A stretch of 64,000 nucleotides of DNA from the NCBI GenBank assembly GCA_903876885.1, contig CAIRBP010000004.1, positions 1-64,000 on the forward strand, read 5' to 3'. Numbering within the stretch: position 1 is the first letter of the stretch; every line of letters begins with the position of its first letter. The notes under the pieces were generated by a model that saw nothing but the letters and a program-made list of their open reading frames with translations, did not search any database and was not told where the DNA came from. The position numbers were made by a program, and so were the translations under genes. This document shows, piece by piece, positions 8,819 through 16,536 of this stretch. Source of the stretch: an uncultured Burkholderiales bacterium. GTDB taxonomy: Bacteria > Pseudomonadota > Gammaproteobacteria > Burkholderiales > Burkholderiaceae_C.

Positions 8819-9340
8819 TTAGACCAAATCTCTTGATCCAACTAAATAATCACGCTTACCAATTTGAACACCGTTGTGGCGCAAGATGTTGTATGCCGTA
8901 GTGACGTGAAAATACACATTAGGAAGCGCCCAAAAGCTAACATAATCCAAAGCTTTCATAGTCTTGGTAGCCTCCTTTCCAACTGGAAAAGTGATCTGCT
9001 TTTCCTCTAAACCGTCTAAGGCGTTGGTAGGTACGCTTTTGATCCAATCAAGTGTTTTTTGGATACGTGATTGCAGATCCTCTAAAGAACTCTCAGAATC
9101 AGGAAATTTTGGAGCCTCTAAACCAGAAATGCGCGCAACGCATAACTTTGCAGCATCACAAGCAATCAAAATTTGATTTTTTAGGGGAAGCATATCTGGA
9201 GCAAGTCTAAAATCGACCAACACCTTGGAGTCGAATCCCCTCGTTTTTGAGTCTAATTGAGCTTTTTCTATTAAGTGCGCAAGATTTCCCAGAACGTTCT
9301 GAAAAGCCGGAATGCTAACGTTAGATAAAGTGGTTGTCAT
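8819..9340 (-). CDS. DUF1993 family protein
   Basis: A soluble protein of about 173 residues matching the DUF1993 family, whose members begin with MT...SVPxFxxxLGNL and end with KRDYL; both are present (SIPAFQNVLGNLAHLIEKA as the start block, IGKRDYLVG near the end), together with the central RLAPDMLPL. Structurally the family is related to DinB-like four-helix proteins; no activity is established. The ATG at 9340 fits the family start. An ATG four codons upstream (9352) is also possible, with GGAGG 13 bases before it. The gene sits alone between the two Liv operons, with possible promoter sharing with the binding-protein gene. Confidence 0.8.
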   Translation of the reverse strand: MTTTLSNVSIPAFQNVLGNLAHLIEKAQLDSKTRGFDSKVLVDFRLAPDMLPLKNQILIACDAAKLCVARISGLEAPKFPDSESSLEDLQSRIQKTLDWIKSVPTNALDGLEEKQITFPVGKEATKTMKALDYVSFWALPNVYFHVTTAYNILRHNGVQIGKRDYLVGSRDLV

Positions 9341-9512
9341 GATTTTTTCCATAAAATTTAGTAATCCTCCAGTATAAGACTTAACAAAAATCACCACAAT
9401 TAGCCCCAAATCTGAGAATCTGCATTCAAACTCGCTTAATTCATTCAATTAGGGTAAACAATTAGTGATGTCAAAACAGAATTAGTTACTATGACAAACA
9501 TGAAGAATTGTG

Positions 9513-9537
9513 AATTTACACTAGTTAAATGTAAATT
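9513..9537. promoter_or_regulatory. Inverted repeat upstream of the Liv-type binding protein gene
   Basis: AATTTACA and TGTAAATT are perfect 8-base arms separated by 9 bases, ending 36 bases before the ATG at 9574. The geometry suits a dimeric repressor or activator. A ribosome-binding GGAG follows at 9563-9566. Confidence 0.5.
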
Positions 9538-9573
9538 GCATTAACCTAACAACTTTATCTATGGAGATTTTTA

Positions 9574-10788
9574 ATGATCAAAGGTTTTAAAAAGAGCTCA
9601 ATGATAGCCATGATGCTCTCAGCAAGTCTTGGCTTCGCTGCCGATGACATCAAAATTGGCGTTACTGGCCCCTACACCGGAGGCTCATCATCCATGGGCG
9701 TTAGTATGAGAGAGGGTGTAAAGATCGCAATTGAAGAAATTAACAAAAACGGCGGCGTACTTGGTCAAAAATTGGTTGCTGTCGAGCGTGATGATGAAGC
9801 AAAAAATGAACGTGGCGTTCAAATTGCGGAAGAATTGATTAACAAAGAGAAAGTTGTGGCAACCGTTGGATTTATTAACACTGGAGTCGCGCTTGCCTCT
9901 CAAAGGCTATACGAAGAAGCAAAAATTCCAGTTATGAATAACGTGGCTACTGGATCAATTTTGACTAAACAATTTTTGCCCCCAGAATTTCCAGATAATT
10001 ACATCTTTCGCAATTCAGCCAATGATTCCATTCAAGCACCTATGATTGTTGAAGAGGCGGTTGTTAGACGTAAATATACTAAGCTTGCAATTCTTGCTGA
10101 CTCCACCAATTACGGGCAGTTAGGCAAAGACGATTTAACAAAGGCTCTAGCAGCCAAAAACATTACACCCGTTGCAGTTGAAAAATTCAACATCAAAGAC
10201 GTTGATATGACAGCTCAACTCTTGAAAGCTAAGGAAGCTGGCGCGGAAGCAATTTTGACCTATGGCATTGGTCCTGAATTAGCTCAAATTGCAAACGGAA
10301 TGACAAAACTAGGTTGGAAAGTGCCGATGATCGGAAGTTGGACGCTTTCAATGGCCAACTTTATTGACAATGCTGGTCCTGGTGGCGAGGGAGCACGCAT
10401 GCCACAAACCTTCATTCAAGATCCCAATACACAAAAGCGCAAAGCGTTCATCGAAGCTTATTTAAAGAGCGTAAAACCCAAGAATGGACGTATTGAATCA
10501 CCTGTTTCTGCCGCCCAAGCATACGACTCGATTTACTTGCTCGCTGCAGCAATTAAGCAAGCAGGATCTACTGATGGCAAAAAAATCAAAGATGCTCTTG
10601 AGAATTTGCAAGAGAAGGTTGAGGGTGTTGTAACTGTTTACAACAAGCCCTTCAACAAAGAAGATCACGAGGCAATTACGCTCAACATTCCTGTGTTTGG
10701 CGAGGTAAAGGGTGCCAAAGTGGTGTATGCGTATGAGGAGGACCGCAAAAAAGGTGCTGACTTAAGGTTAAAGCAAACTAAAAAGTAA
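9574..10788 (+). CDS. Liv-type ABC transporter periplasmic binding protein
   Basis: A 404-residue periplasmic binding protein of the type I (Leu/Ile/Val-binding, HAAT) family. The signal peptide covers residues 1-22 (MIKGFKKSS..., cleavage after GFA). The mature protein begins with IKIGVTGPYTGGSSSMGVS, the usual start of these proteins, and carries ERDDEAKNERGVQIAEELI and a YGIGPELAQI region. GGAG at 9563-9566 is well spaced from the ATG. It heads the operon binding protein-livH-livMG-livF and is the only binding protein near the two Liv sets, so it may serve both. The family covers amino acids, amides and aromatic acids, and the ligand is not predictable here. Confidence 0.9.
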   Translation: MIKGFKKSSMIAMMLSASLGFAADDIKIGVTGPYTGGSSSMGVSMREGVKIAIEEINKNGGVLGQKLVAVERDDEAKNERGVQIAEELINKEKVVATVGFINTGVALASQRLYEEAKIPVMNNVATGSILTKQFLPPEFPDNYIFRNSANDSIQAPMIVEEAVVRRKYTKLAILADSTNYGQLGKDDLTKALAAKNITPVAVEKFNIKDVDMTAQLLKAKEAGAEAILTYGIGPELAQIANGMTKLGWKVPMIGSWTLSMANFIDNAGPGGEGARMPQTFIQDPNTQKRKAFIEAYLKSVKPKNGRIESPVSAAQAYDSIYLLAAAIKQAGSTDGKKIKDALENLQEKVEGVVTVYNKPFNKEDHEAITLNIPVFGEVKGAKVVYAYEEDRKKGADLRLKQTKK

Positions 10789-10836
10789 ATTCACTATGTG
10801 ATTTGAGCTTTTTGGCTCGACATTTCTTTTAAAATA

Positions 10837-10872
10837 GCACCAAACCTCTTACAGGGTTTTGGTGCTTTTTTT
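10837..10872 (+). terminator. Rho-independent terminator/attenuator after the binding-protein gene
   Basis: The stem GCACCAAACC / GGTTTTGGTGC (one bulged base) has its arms at 10837-10846 and 10855-10865 and is followed by a run of seven T. It lies between the binding-protein gene and livH. It probably reduces readthrough, giving more binding protein than permease, as is common in such operons. Confidence 0.8.
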
Positions 10873-10897
10873 ATATCTTAAGAAACTCAACAATATT

Positions 10898-11776
10898 ATG
10901 GAAATCTTACTGCAACTCATTTATAGCGGCATCGCTTTAGGGATGATCTATGCAGTCATTGCCTTTGGCTACCAACTGACATTTGCGACCTCTGATACAT
11001 TAAATTTCGGGCAAGGTGATGCACTCATGCTTGGAGCCCTAGTGGGGCTGACTTTGGTGGACGTTATGCAAATAGATTATTGGCTTGCACTGCCTATTGT
11101 TGGTTTGTTTGGCCTCATTCAAGGTGCTTTTGTTGAGCGCATCGGAGTTCGACCCGCTATTAAAATTAAAAGTGAATTTGGTTGGATTATGTCAACTATT
11201 GCGCTTGGAATTATTTTCAAAAACGTTGCTGAAAATATTTGGGGGCGTGATGATTTGCGATTTCCCTCCCCTCTCCCCGAAGCTCCAATGAAACTCTTAG
11301 GCGCAAACGTACTACCTATGGAGATATTGGTTATTGCTGGCGCTATATTAATGATGCTAGCTGTTGAGTTTTTCAATCGTAAAACAATATACGGGAAAGC
11401 CGTAGTAGCCACCTTTAATGACCGAGACGCTGCAAAACTTATGGGCATTAACACTGGACTTGTAATTACGTTCTCATATGCGCTTTCCTCGATGAGCGCG
11501 GCTTTTGCTGGCGTTTTGATTGCCCCGTTAACACTTACAGGAGCAACCATGGGCTCTGTTCTAGGCCTCAAAGCATTTGCTGTTGCAATCATTGGGGGTT
11601 TAACGAGTGGAATGGGTATCATTATTGGTGGCATCATTTTAGGAATCGCTGAGACTACAACTGGCTTTTATATTTCTACAGGATATAAAGATGTTCCGGG
11701 TCTGGTTTTATTACTTCTTGTTCTTGCCGTAAAACCTGCTGGTTTATTTGGTAAATCAGCAATCAAGAAGGTCTAA
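10898..11776 (+). CDS. livH: Liv-type ABC transporter permease LivH (right set)
   Basis: A 292-residue LivH-family permease with about eight membrane helices. It starts at the ATG at 10898 (MEILLQLIYSG), the usual beginning of LivH; longer versions of the frame would run into the terminator hairpin just upstream. The TLNFGQGDALMLGA segment near 33-46 corresponds to the conserved NFAHG...MLGA block, with GQG in place of AHG, and the C-terminus has KPAGLFGK. It lies between the binding protein and the livM-livG fusion, 2 bases before the latter, so translational coupling is likely. It is clearly divergent from LivH at 6047, so the two sets are not a recent duplication. Confidence 0.9.
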   Translation: MEILLQLIYSGIALGMIYAVIAFGYQLTFATSDTLNFGQGDALMLGALVGLTLVDVMQIDYWLALPIVGLFGLIQGAFVERIGVRPAIKIKSEFGWIMSTIALGIIFKNVAENIWGRDDLRFPSPLPEAPMKLLGANVLPMEILVIAGAILMMLAVEFFNRKTIYGKAVVATFNDRDAAKLMGINTGLVITFSYALSSMSAAFAGVLIAPLTLTGATMGSVLGLKAFAVAIIGGLTSGMGIIIGGIILGIAETTTGFYISTGYKDVPGLVLLLLVLAVKPAGLFGKSAIKKV

Positions 11777-11778
11777 TC

Positions 11779-13707
11779 ATGTCTACTAAAAATAGTTGGT
11801 TCGTTGCAATTATTGGGTTTTTGGCACTAATCATGGTGCCATTTATTAACCAAAATCCATACTACATTCATTTGATCGAAACGATCATGATCTATTCCAT
11901 TTTGTTATTTGGTTTAGATATCGTGGTGGGCTATACCGGTCAAGTATCCCTTGGTCACTCCGGTTTATTTGGAATTGGCGCTTACACGGTAGGGGTTTTA
12001 TTTCTAAAGTTTTCAGCTCCCTTTTGGCTTATCTTACCAATGGGAATTGCTATAACCGCCCTCTTTGGTGCGATATTAGCTCTGCCAGCCCTTAGGGTGT
12101 CCGGCCCGTATCTAGCTATGGTTACATTAGCTTTTGGAACTATTATTCAAATTCTGATTAATGAGATGACCTTCATGACCGAGGGGCCAATGGGGATCAA
12201 GATTCCCAAGCCGGCAATTGGGGGCTACAAGTTAGACGACCAAGCCTATTATTGGGTCGTTTGCTTTTTCTTAGCTATCTCACTTTTAGTGGTTCACAGA
12301 ATTTTAAAGTCTCAACTAGGTCGAGCATTCGAAGCGCTTAGGGGCAGTCCAATTGCATCTGACTGCATGGGCGTTTCGGTTTACAAATACAAAGTGTTTG
12401 CATTCGTGATCAGCGCTGGTTTTGCTGGCCTCGCGGGCTCTTTATATGCCTACTCTGAGCAATATATCTCGCCGAACACTTATAACTTTGAGTTAACTGT
12501 TCTGTTCTTACTTGCAACTATTATGGGCGGACGTAAAACCAGATCTGGATCGATATTAGGTGCTGCAATTATTGTTTTACTGCCGAAATTACTAGATGAT
12601 TTAAATACATTTCAGATCGTATCGTCAGTGCTTGCATTCGCGATTTTTGTTGGAGCTTTAATTGGTGTCGCAACAAAACGAACTTCCCTCAAATCAACTC
12701 TAGTCCCTGTTATCGGTACAAGCTCCTTGGCAGCCTTTTCGTTTGTTTTAACCAATATCACAGATTGGAGATTATCCATTTTTGGTTTGATGATTCTCTT
12801 TGTGGTTTATTACTTGCAAGACGGTATTATTGGTTTCCTAAAAACAGCATTCAAACGTTCACATAAAACTCAAGCTCTTGAACTAAGTAATTCAATACAG
12901 GCAATGAGTGGAATTACTCACCCCAATAGTGAGTCTGGCGCTAAAGACATATTAGTTGCTAAAGACGTTTTAATGCAGTTTGGTGGACTGAAAGCTATAA
13001 ATGAAGTAAGCTTAATGGTTGAACGCGGAACCATTCACGGACTAATTGGTCCTAATGGCTCTGGGAAGAGCACCATGATGAATGTTCTTACTGGCATTTA
13101 TCACCCAACTGGTGGTCAAATTGACTTTGAGGGCAAAACCCTTATCGGTAGAACATCTTCCGATATTGCTCTTACAGGTATTGCACGAACTTTCCAAAAC
13201 GTACAACTCTTTGGTGAAATGACGGCTTTGCAAAATGTGATGGTGGGACTACACCATACATTTAAAAGTAACCTACTTGATGTTGCACTGAACACCTCCC
13301 GCTACTCTAATGAGGAGCAAACTGCCACTCAAAAAGCTTTTGGCTTACTGCAGTTTGTAGGTCTCGCCGACTTAGCATATGAGGAAGCACGAAATCTACC
13401 CTACGGACGGCAACGACTTTTAGAAATAGCCAGAGCCCTTGCATTAGACCCACATCTACTGTTGCTTGATGAGCCAGCTGCAGGGCTAACCGCTCCCGAT
13501 ATCAAAGAGCTTGTAAACATTATTCGTAAAATCAAAGAAAACGGTATTACGGTTATCTTGATCGAACACCATATGGATATGGTCATGAGTATTTGCGATA
13601 GAGTCAGTGTATTGGACTTTGGTCAAAAGATTGCGGACGGTAAGCCTGCTGATGTTCAATCTGACCCAAGGGTGATCGAAGCTTATCTAGGTGCGTCTGC
13701 TGCCTAG
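11779..13707 (+). CDS. Fused LivM permease and LivG ATPase (right set)
   Basis: A 642-residue fusion. Residues 1 to about 300 are a LivM-type permease with GYTGQVSLGHSGLFGIGAY near 50-68. A segment of about 80 residues with one or two extra hydrophobic helices and a basic patch (KRSHK) follows. From about 388 onward it is a LivG-type ATPase with Walker A GPNGSGKST, signature LPYGRQRLLEIA, Walker B LLLLDEPAAGL and a switch His (IEHHMDM). Fused LivM-LivG proteins are known in some Burkholderiales but are a minority form. The frame is continuous and both halves keep their key residues, so it appears functional. Coupled fusions fix stoichiometry between one permease and one ATPase. Confidence 0.92.
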   Translation: MSTKNSWFVAIIGFLALIMVPFINQNPYYIHLIETIMIYSILLFGLDIVVGYTGQVSLGHSGLFGIGAYTVGVLFLKFSAPFWLILPMGIAITALFGAILALPALRVSGPYLAMVTLAFGTIIQILINEMTFMTEGPMGIKIPKPAIGGYKLDDQAYYWVVCFFLAISLLVVHRILKSQLGRAFEALRGSPIASDCMGVSVYKYKVFAFVISAGFAGLAGSLYAYSEQYISPNTYNFELTVLFLLATIMGGRKTRSGSILGAAIIVLLPKLLDDLNTFQIVSSVLAFAIFVGALIGVATKRTSLKSTLVPVIGTSSLAAFSFVLTNITDWRLSIFGLMILFVVYYLQDGIIGFLKTAFKRSHKTQALELSNSIQAMSGITHPNSESGAKDILVAKDVLMQFGGLKAINEVSLMVERGTIHGLIGPNGSGKSTMMNVLTGIYHPTGGQIDFEGKTLIGRTSSDIALTGIARTFQNVQLFGEMTALQNVMVGLHHTFKSNLLDVALNTSRYSNEEQTATQKAFGLLQFVGLADLAYEEARNLPYGRQRLLEIARALALDPHLLLLDEPAAGLTAPDIKELVNIIRKIKENGITVILIEHHMDMVMSICDRVSVLDFGQKIADGKPADVQSDPRVIEAYLGASAA

Positions 13708-13768
13708 ATAATAAGATCAAAAGAAAGCGCAGTAATTTCCTCAAAGATCATTAAAGAGCACACTTAGC

Positions 13769-14497
13769 ATGTTAAACATCGAGAACTTACAAGCCGGCTA
13801 TGGAAAGGTCGCAGTCCTTCAAGGCATATCGATTCACGTGCCAAAAGGAAAAGTGGTCACACTTATCGGCTCCAACGGCGCAGGTAAAACTACAACCATG
13901 AGAGCTATTTCGGGAATGATTAAGCCCAGCGCGGGAACCATAACACTAAACGGCAAAAGTATTCAAGGTCTAGAGTCCAATCAAATTGCAAAACTTGGAC
14001 TTGCCCATTCTCCAGAGGGTCGACGTGTTTTCTCAACAATGAGCGTCACCGATAACCTCTTGCTTGGAGCATTCCCAAGACTTACTGGCAGCAGACCTAA
14101 GGGAGATGTAAAAGGTGATTTAGAACGCGCTATGGAACTCTTTCCAAGACTGCAGGAGCGTCGTGATCAATTAGCTGGAACTCTATCCGGAGGTGAGCAG
14201 CAGATGCTAGCCATGGCACGTGCCATCATGCTTAACCCCGAGGTTGTCCTCCTTGATGAGCCCTCAATGGGACTCGCCCCAATTTTAGTTGAAGAGGTTT
14301 TTAAAATCATTCAACGACTAAAGAGTGAGGGAGTAACGATGCTTTTAGTTGAGCAATTTGCTGCTGCAGCATTAAACGTTGCTGATTATGGGTACGTTCT
14401 TGAAAACGGCAAAATCTCAGTTCACGGGGAAGCAGAACACCTTAAGAATGACCCCGCTGTCAAAGCAGCTTACCTAGGAGCAGGGTCGCATCATTAA
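13769..14497 (+). CDS. livF: Liv-type ABC transporter ATPase LivF (right set)
   Basis: A 242-residue LivF-family ATPase, last gene of the right operon, 61 bases after the LivM-LivG fusion. The Walker A GSNGAGKTT (near 35-43) is canonical, with Lys, unlike the LivF at 7090. Signature LSGGEQQMLAMARA, Walker B VVLLDEPSMGLAP and VEQF follow. It pairs with the ATPase half of the fusion to power the transporter. A convergent DUF2798 gene follows after 41 bases with no strong hairpin between them. Confidence 0.92.
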   Translation: MLNIENLQAGYGKVAVLQGISIHVPKGKVVTLIGSNGAGKTTTMRAISGMIKPSAGTITLNGKSIQGLESNQIAKLGLAHSPEGRRVFSTMSVTDNLLLGAFPRLTGSRPKGDVKGDLERAMELFPRLQERRDQLAGTLSGGEQQMLAMARAIMLNPEVVLLDEPSMGLAPILVEEVFKIIQRLKSEGVTMLLVEQFAAAALNVADYGYVLENGKISVHGEAEHLKNDPAVKAAYLGAGSHH

Positions 14498-14538
14498 AAA
14501 GTAAATTCATTAATTGATGCAATATATTCCCGATTAGT

Positions 14539-14772
14539 CTAGCCCTCATGCCCCATCAATTCAAGACATCTCTTAGTTAGATTGCTTGCAAGGGGCCTAT
14601 ATATAACTATACAACAGACCGCAACTGGGTATGCAATAGTCCATAGATGAAACCAGTTTAAAAGAAACTGATCCCCAAATTCTTGTTTAGTCAAGGTGAT
14701 TGTCCCAGTTATCGTCAAAGACGTAAACAAACCCATGAAAAGTGCAAATGTAACAATAGGTTTTGCAAACAT
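14539..14772 (-). CDS. DUF2798 family small membrane protein
   Basis: A 77-residue protein with two hydrophobic helices (about 5-26 and 38-58) and a short polar C-terminus. The pattern of a first helix containing FxGLFTSLTITGTITL, a Phe-x-x-x-W between the helices (FLLNWFHLWTIAYPVA) and a closing LASNLTKRCL matches DUF2798, a family of two-helix membrane proteins of unknown function. It stands alone, 73 bases upstream of the mreB stop and on the same strand as mreB; it could be read as part of the downstream mreB transcript or independently. Confidence 0.65.
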   Translation of the reverse strand: MFAKPIVTFALFMGLFTSLTITGTITLTKQEFGDQFLLNWFHLWTIAYPVAVCCIVIYRPLASNLTKRCLELMGHEG

Positions 14773-14845
14773 GTGGTTATGAGAAGTAGATTGGTTAGAA
14801 AATTGGTTGTGTATCTATCACGCCAGGTAACTGATTGCGAATTAA

Positions 14846-15889
14846 TTAGTCATTAGAAAATATACCAATTGAAGCGTCTAGATTATCTAGCACCATACCG
14901 CAACCCCTTGCAACACAACCCAAAGGATCTTCTGCGATCAATACTGGCAATCCAGTCTCTTCCTGTATTAATCGGTCAAGACCTCTGAGTAAAGCTCCTC
15001 CCCCAGTCAACATTACACCCCTATCAGATATATCTGCTCCCAATTCAGGAGGTGTATTTTCCAGAGCCAATTTGATTGCGGATACGAGCTCGTTAATTGG
15101 ATCGGTTAGAGCTTCCATGATCTCTGAGGATGTGATGGTGAAACTTTGTGGCATGCCTTGGTTTAGGTTTCGCCCATTTACCTCCATCTCAAGAACTTCT
15201 AGCCCTGGGTAAGCCATTCCTATCTGGATTTTCAAAGTTTCAGCGGTTTGATCACCAATCAAAATACCGTAATTACGGCGGACATAAGTAACGATTGCTT
15301 CATCGAATTTATCTCCACCAACCCTCACTCCAGATTTGTAGACCATGCCACCCAAAGAGATTACCCCAATCTCGGTAGTTCCGCCTCCAATGTCAACTAC
15401 CATCGATCCCACCGCCTCAGCGATGTTTATGCCCGCACCAATTGCCGCTGCGATCGGCTCCTCTAGCAGATAGACTTGTGACGCACCAGCACCAAGAGCG
15501 GACTCCCTAATGGCTCGGCGTTCGACTTGGGTGGACCCGCAAGGAACACATATAACAATTCTGGGACTAGGACGTAGAAAAGAGTTTTTGTGTATCTTTT
15601 TGATGAAATACTTAATCATCAGTTCTGTAACTGTAAAGTCTGCAATGACTCCGTCTTTCATTGGACGAATAGCCTCAAGTCCTGCGGGAACACGACCTAT
15701 CATCGCCTTAGCTTCATCGCCCACGGCCAAAACTGAACGCTTAGCCCTGAATCCACCCTCGTTTTTAACAACTACCACAGAGGGTTCATCCAGTATTACA
15801 CCTTGACCGCTCACGTAGATAAGAGTATTTGCAGTACCCAAATCTATGGCCATATCTTTAGAAAGAATTTTTACAAATTTTTCTAACAT
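14846..15889 (-). CDS. mreB: MreB-like rod-shape actin homologue (solo copy)
   Basis: A 347-residue actin-fold protein with all MreB landmarks: [14 protein letters not shown] (phosphate 1), [30 protein letters not shown] (phosphate 2), and [14 protein letters not shown] (adenosine loop). It assembles into membrane-associated filaments that guide lateral wall synthesis. I place the start at 15889 (MLEKFVKIL), with AAAGGGA a few bases upstream, rather than nine codons further up. Unlike the usual mreBCD operon there is no mreC, mreD or pbp2 gene beside it, and the N-terminus differs from the common Burkholderiales MreB start. This suggests a second, stand-alone paralogue. Confidence 0.9.
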   Translation of the reverse strand: MLEKFVKILSKDMAIDLGTANTLIYVSGQGVILDEPSVVVVKNEGGFRAKRSVLAVGDEAKAMIGRVPAGLEAIRPMKDGVIADFTVTELMIKYFIKKIHKNSFLRPSPRIVICVPCGSTQVERRAIRESALGAGASQVYLLEEPIAAAIGAGINIAEAVGSMVVDIGGGTTEIGVISLGGMVYKSGVRVGGDKFDEAIVTYVRRNYGILIGDQTAETLKIQIGMAYPGLEVLEMEVNGRNLNQGMPQSFTITSSEIMEALTDPINELVSAIKLALENTPPELGADISDRGVMLTGGGALLRGLDRLIQEETGLPVLIAEDPLGCVARGCGMVLDNLDASIGIFSND

Positions 15890-15963
15890 CCGAATTCCCT
15901 TTGTTTGATTAACCACTCATTGGTTCTTTGAATTCTAACTGCTAAGCCTACTTCTCAGATTAT

Positions 15964-16437
15964 TCAAGTTACTATAGATTTTAAGGGTAAAGCAGTTTTG
16001 TAACGAACTTGCTTTAGCGCAAAGCTTGATCTGATTTTCTCTATGCCAGGAATCGGAGTAAGTCTCTCTAATATAAACCGCTCAAGAGCTGCGATATCAG
16101 CAACTGCTACCCTAATTAAATAATCACTATCTCCAGTCATGAGGTAACACTCCATAACCTCATCATGCTTACAAATACTCTCTTCAAAATCGGATAGTGC
16201 CCGTTTAGATTGTTCTTTCAAACTTATTGATATGAAAACGTTTAATCCGAGACCTAATTTTTGTGGATCAGATAAAGCTACATAACGCTTTATAACACCC
16301 TGACTCTCCAAAGCCTTGACACGCATTAGGCATGGAGATGCGGATAAATGAACTCGCTTTGAGAGTTCGACGTTGGTCAAACTACTATCTTCTTGAAGTT
16401 GTTCAAGTATTTTTAAATCAATGGAATCCATATTCAT
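15964..16437 (-). CDS. Lrp/AsnC family transcriptional regulator
   Basis: A 157-residue Lrp/AsnC regulator: N-terminal winged helix (about 5-60, with LTNVELSKRVHLSASPCLMR as the recognition region) and a C-terminal RAM ligand-binding domain (ECYLMTGDSDYLIRVAV near 95-111). Such proteins bind amino acids and form octamers that wrap DNA. It is divergent from the E1 dehydrogenase gene at 16537 with 99 very AT-rich bases between them, containing candidate Lrp sites. By analogy with MdeR/MdeB of Pseudomonas putida it probably controls that gene. The first codon could also be the second ATG (16431). Confidence 0.9.
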   Translation of the reverse strand: MNMDSIDLKILEQLQEDSSLTNVELSKRVHLSASPCLMRVKALESQGVIKRYVALSDPQKLGLGLNVFISISLKEQSKRALSDFEESICKHDEVMECYLMTGDSDYLIRVAVADIAALERFILERLTPIPGIEKIRSSFALKQVRYKTALPLKSIVT

Positions 16438-16445
16438 AATATTTC

Positions 16446-16460
16446 ATTATTTTTAATAAT
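16446..16460. promoter_or_regulatory. AT-rich palindrome in the lrp-aceE intergenic region
   Basis: ATTATT-TTT-AATAAT is a perfect palindrome with 6-base arms, just upstream of the Lrp-family gene start and in the divergent promoter region. AT-rich context makes chance likely, but Lrp proteins favour such sites. Confidence 0.3.
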
Positions 16461-16462
16461 TT

Positions 16463-16477
16463 CAGCATTTTATATGG
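16463..16477. promoter_or_regulatory. Candidate Lrp box
   Basis: CAGCATTTTATATGG matches 12 of 15 positions of the E. coli Lrp consensus YAGHAWATTWTDCTR, and lies between the Lrp-family gene and its divergent neighbour. It is a plausible autoregulatory and target site. Confidence 0.35.
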
Positions 16478-16536
16478 TTTAAATATTAAAAAGAGGCATA
16501 AAAAGCATATTATTCGAGATTAATTCATATAAAGTA

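Noticed and set aside
11119-11637. 172-residue open frame on the minus strand opposite livH
   Set aside because: It lies fully inside the well-supported LivH gene and reads as a low-complexity antisense translation with no known motif.
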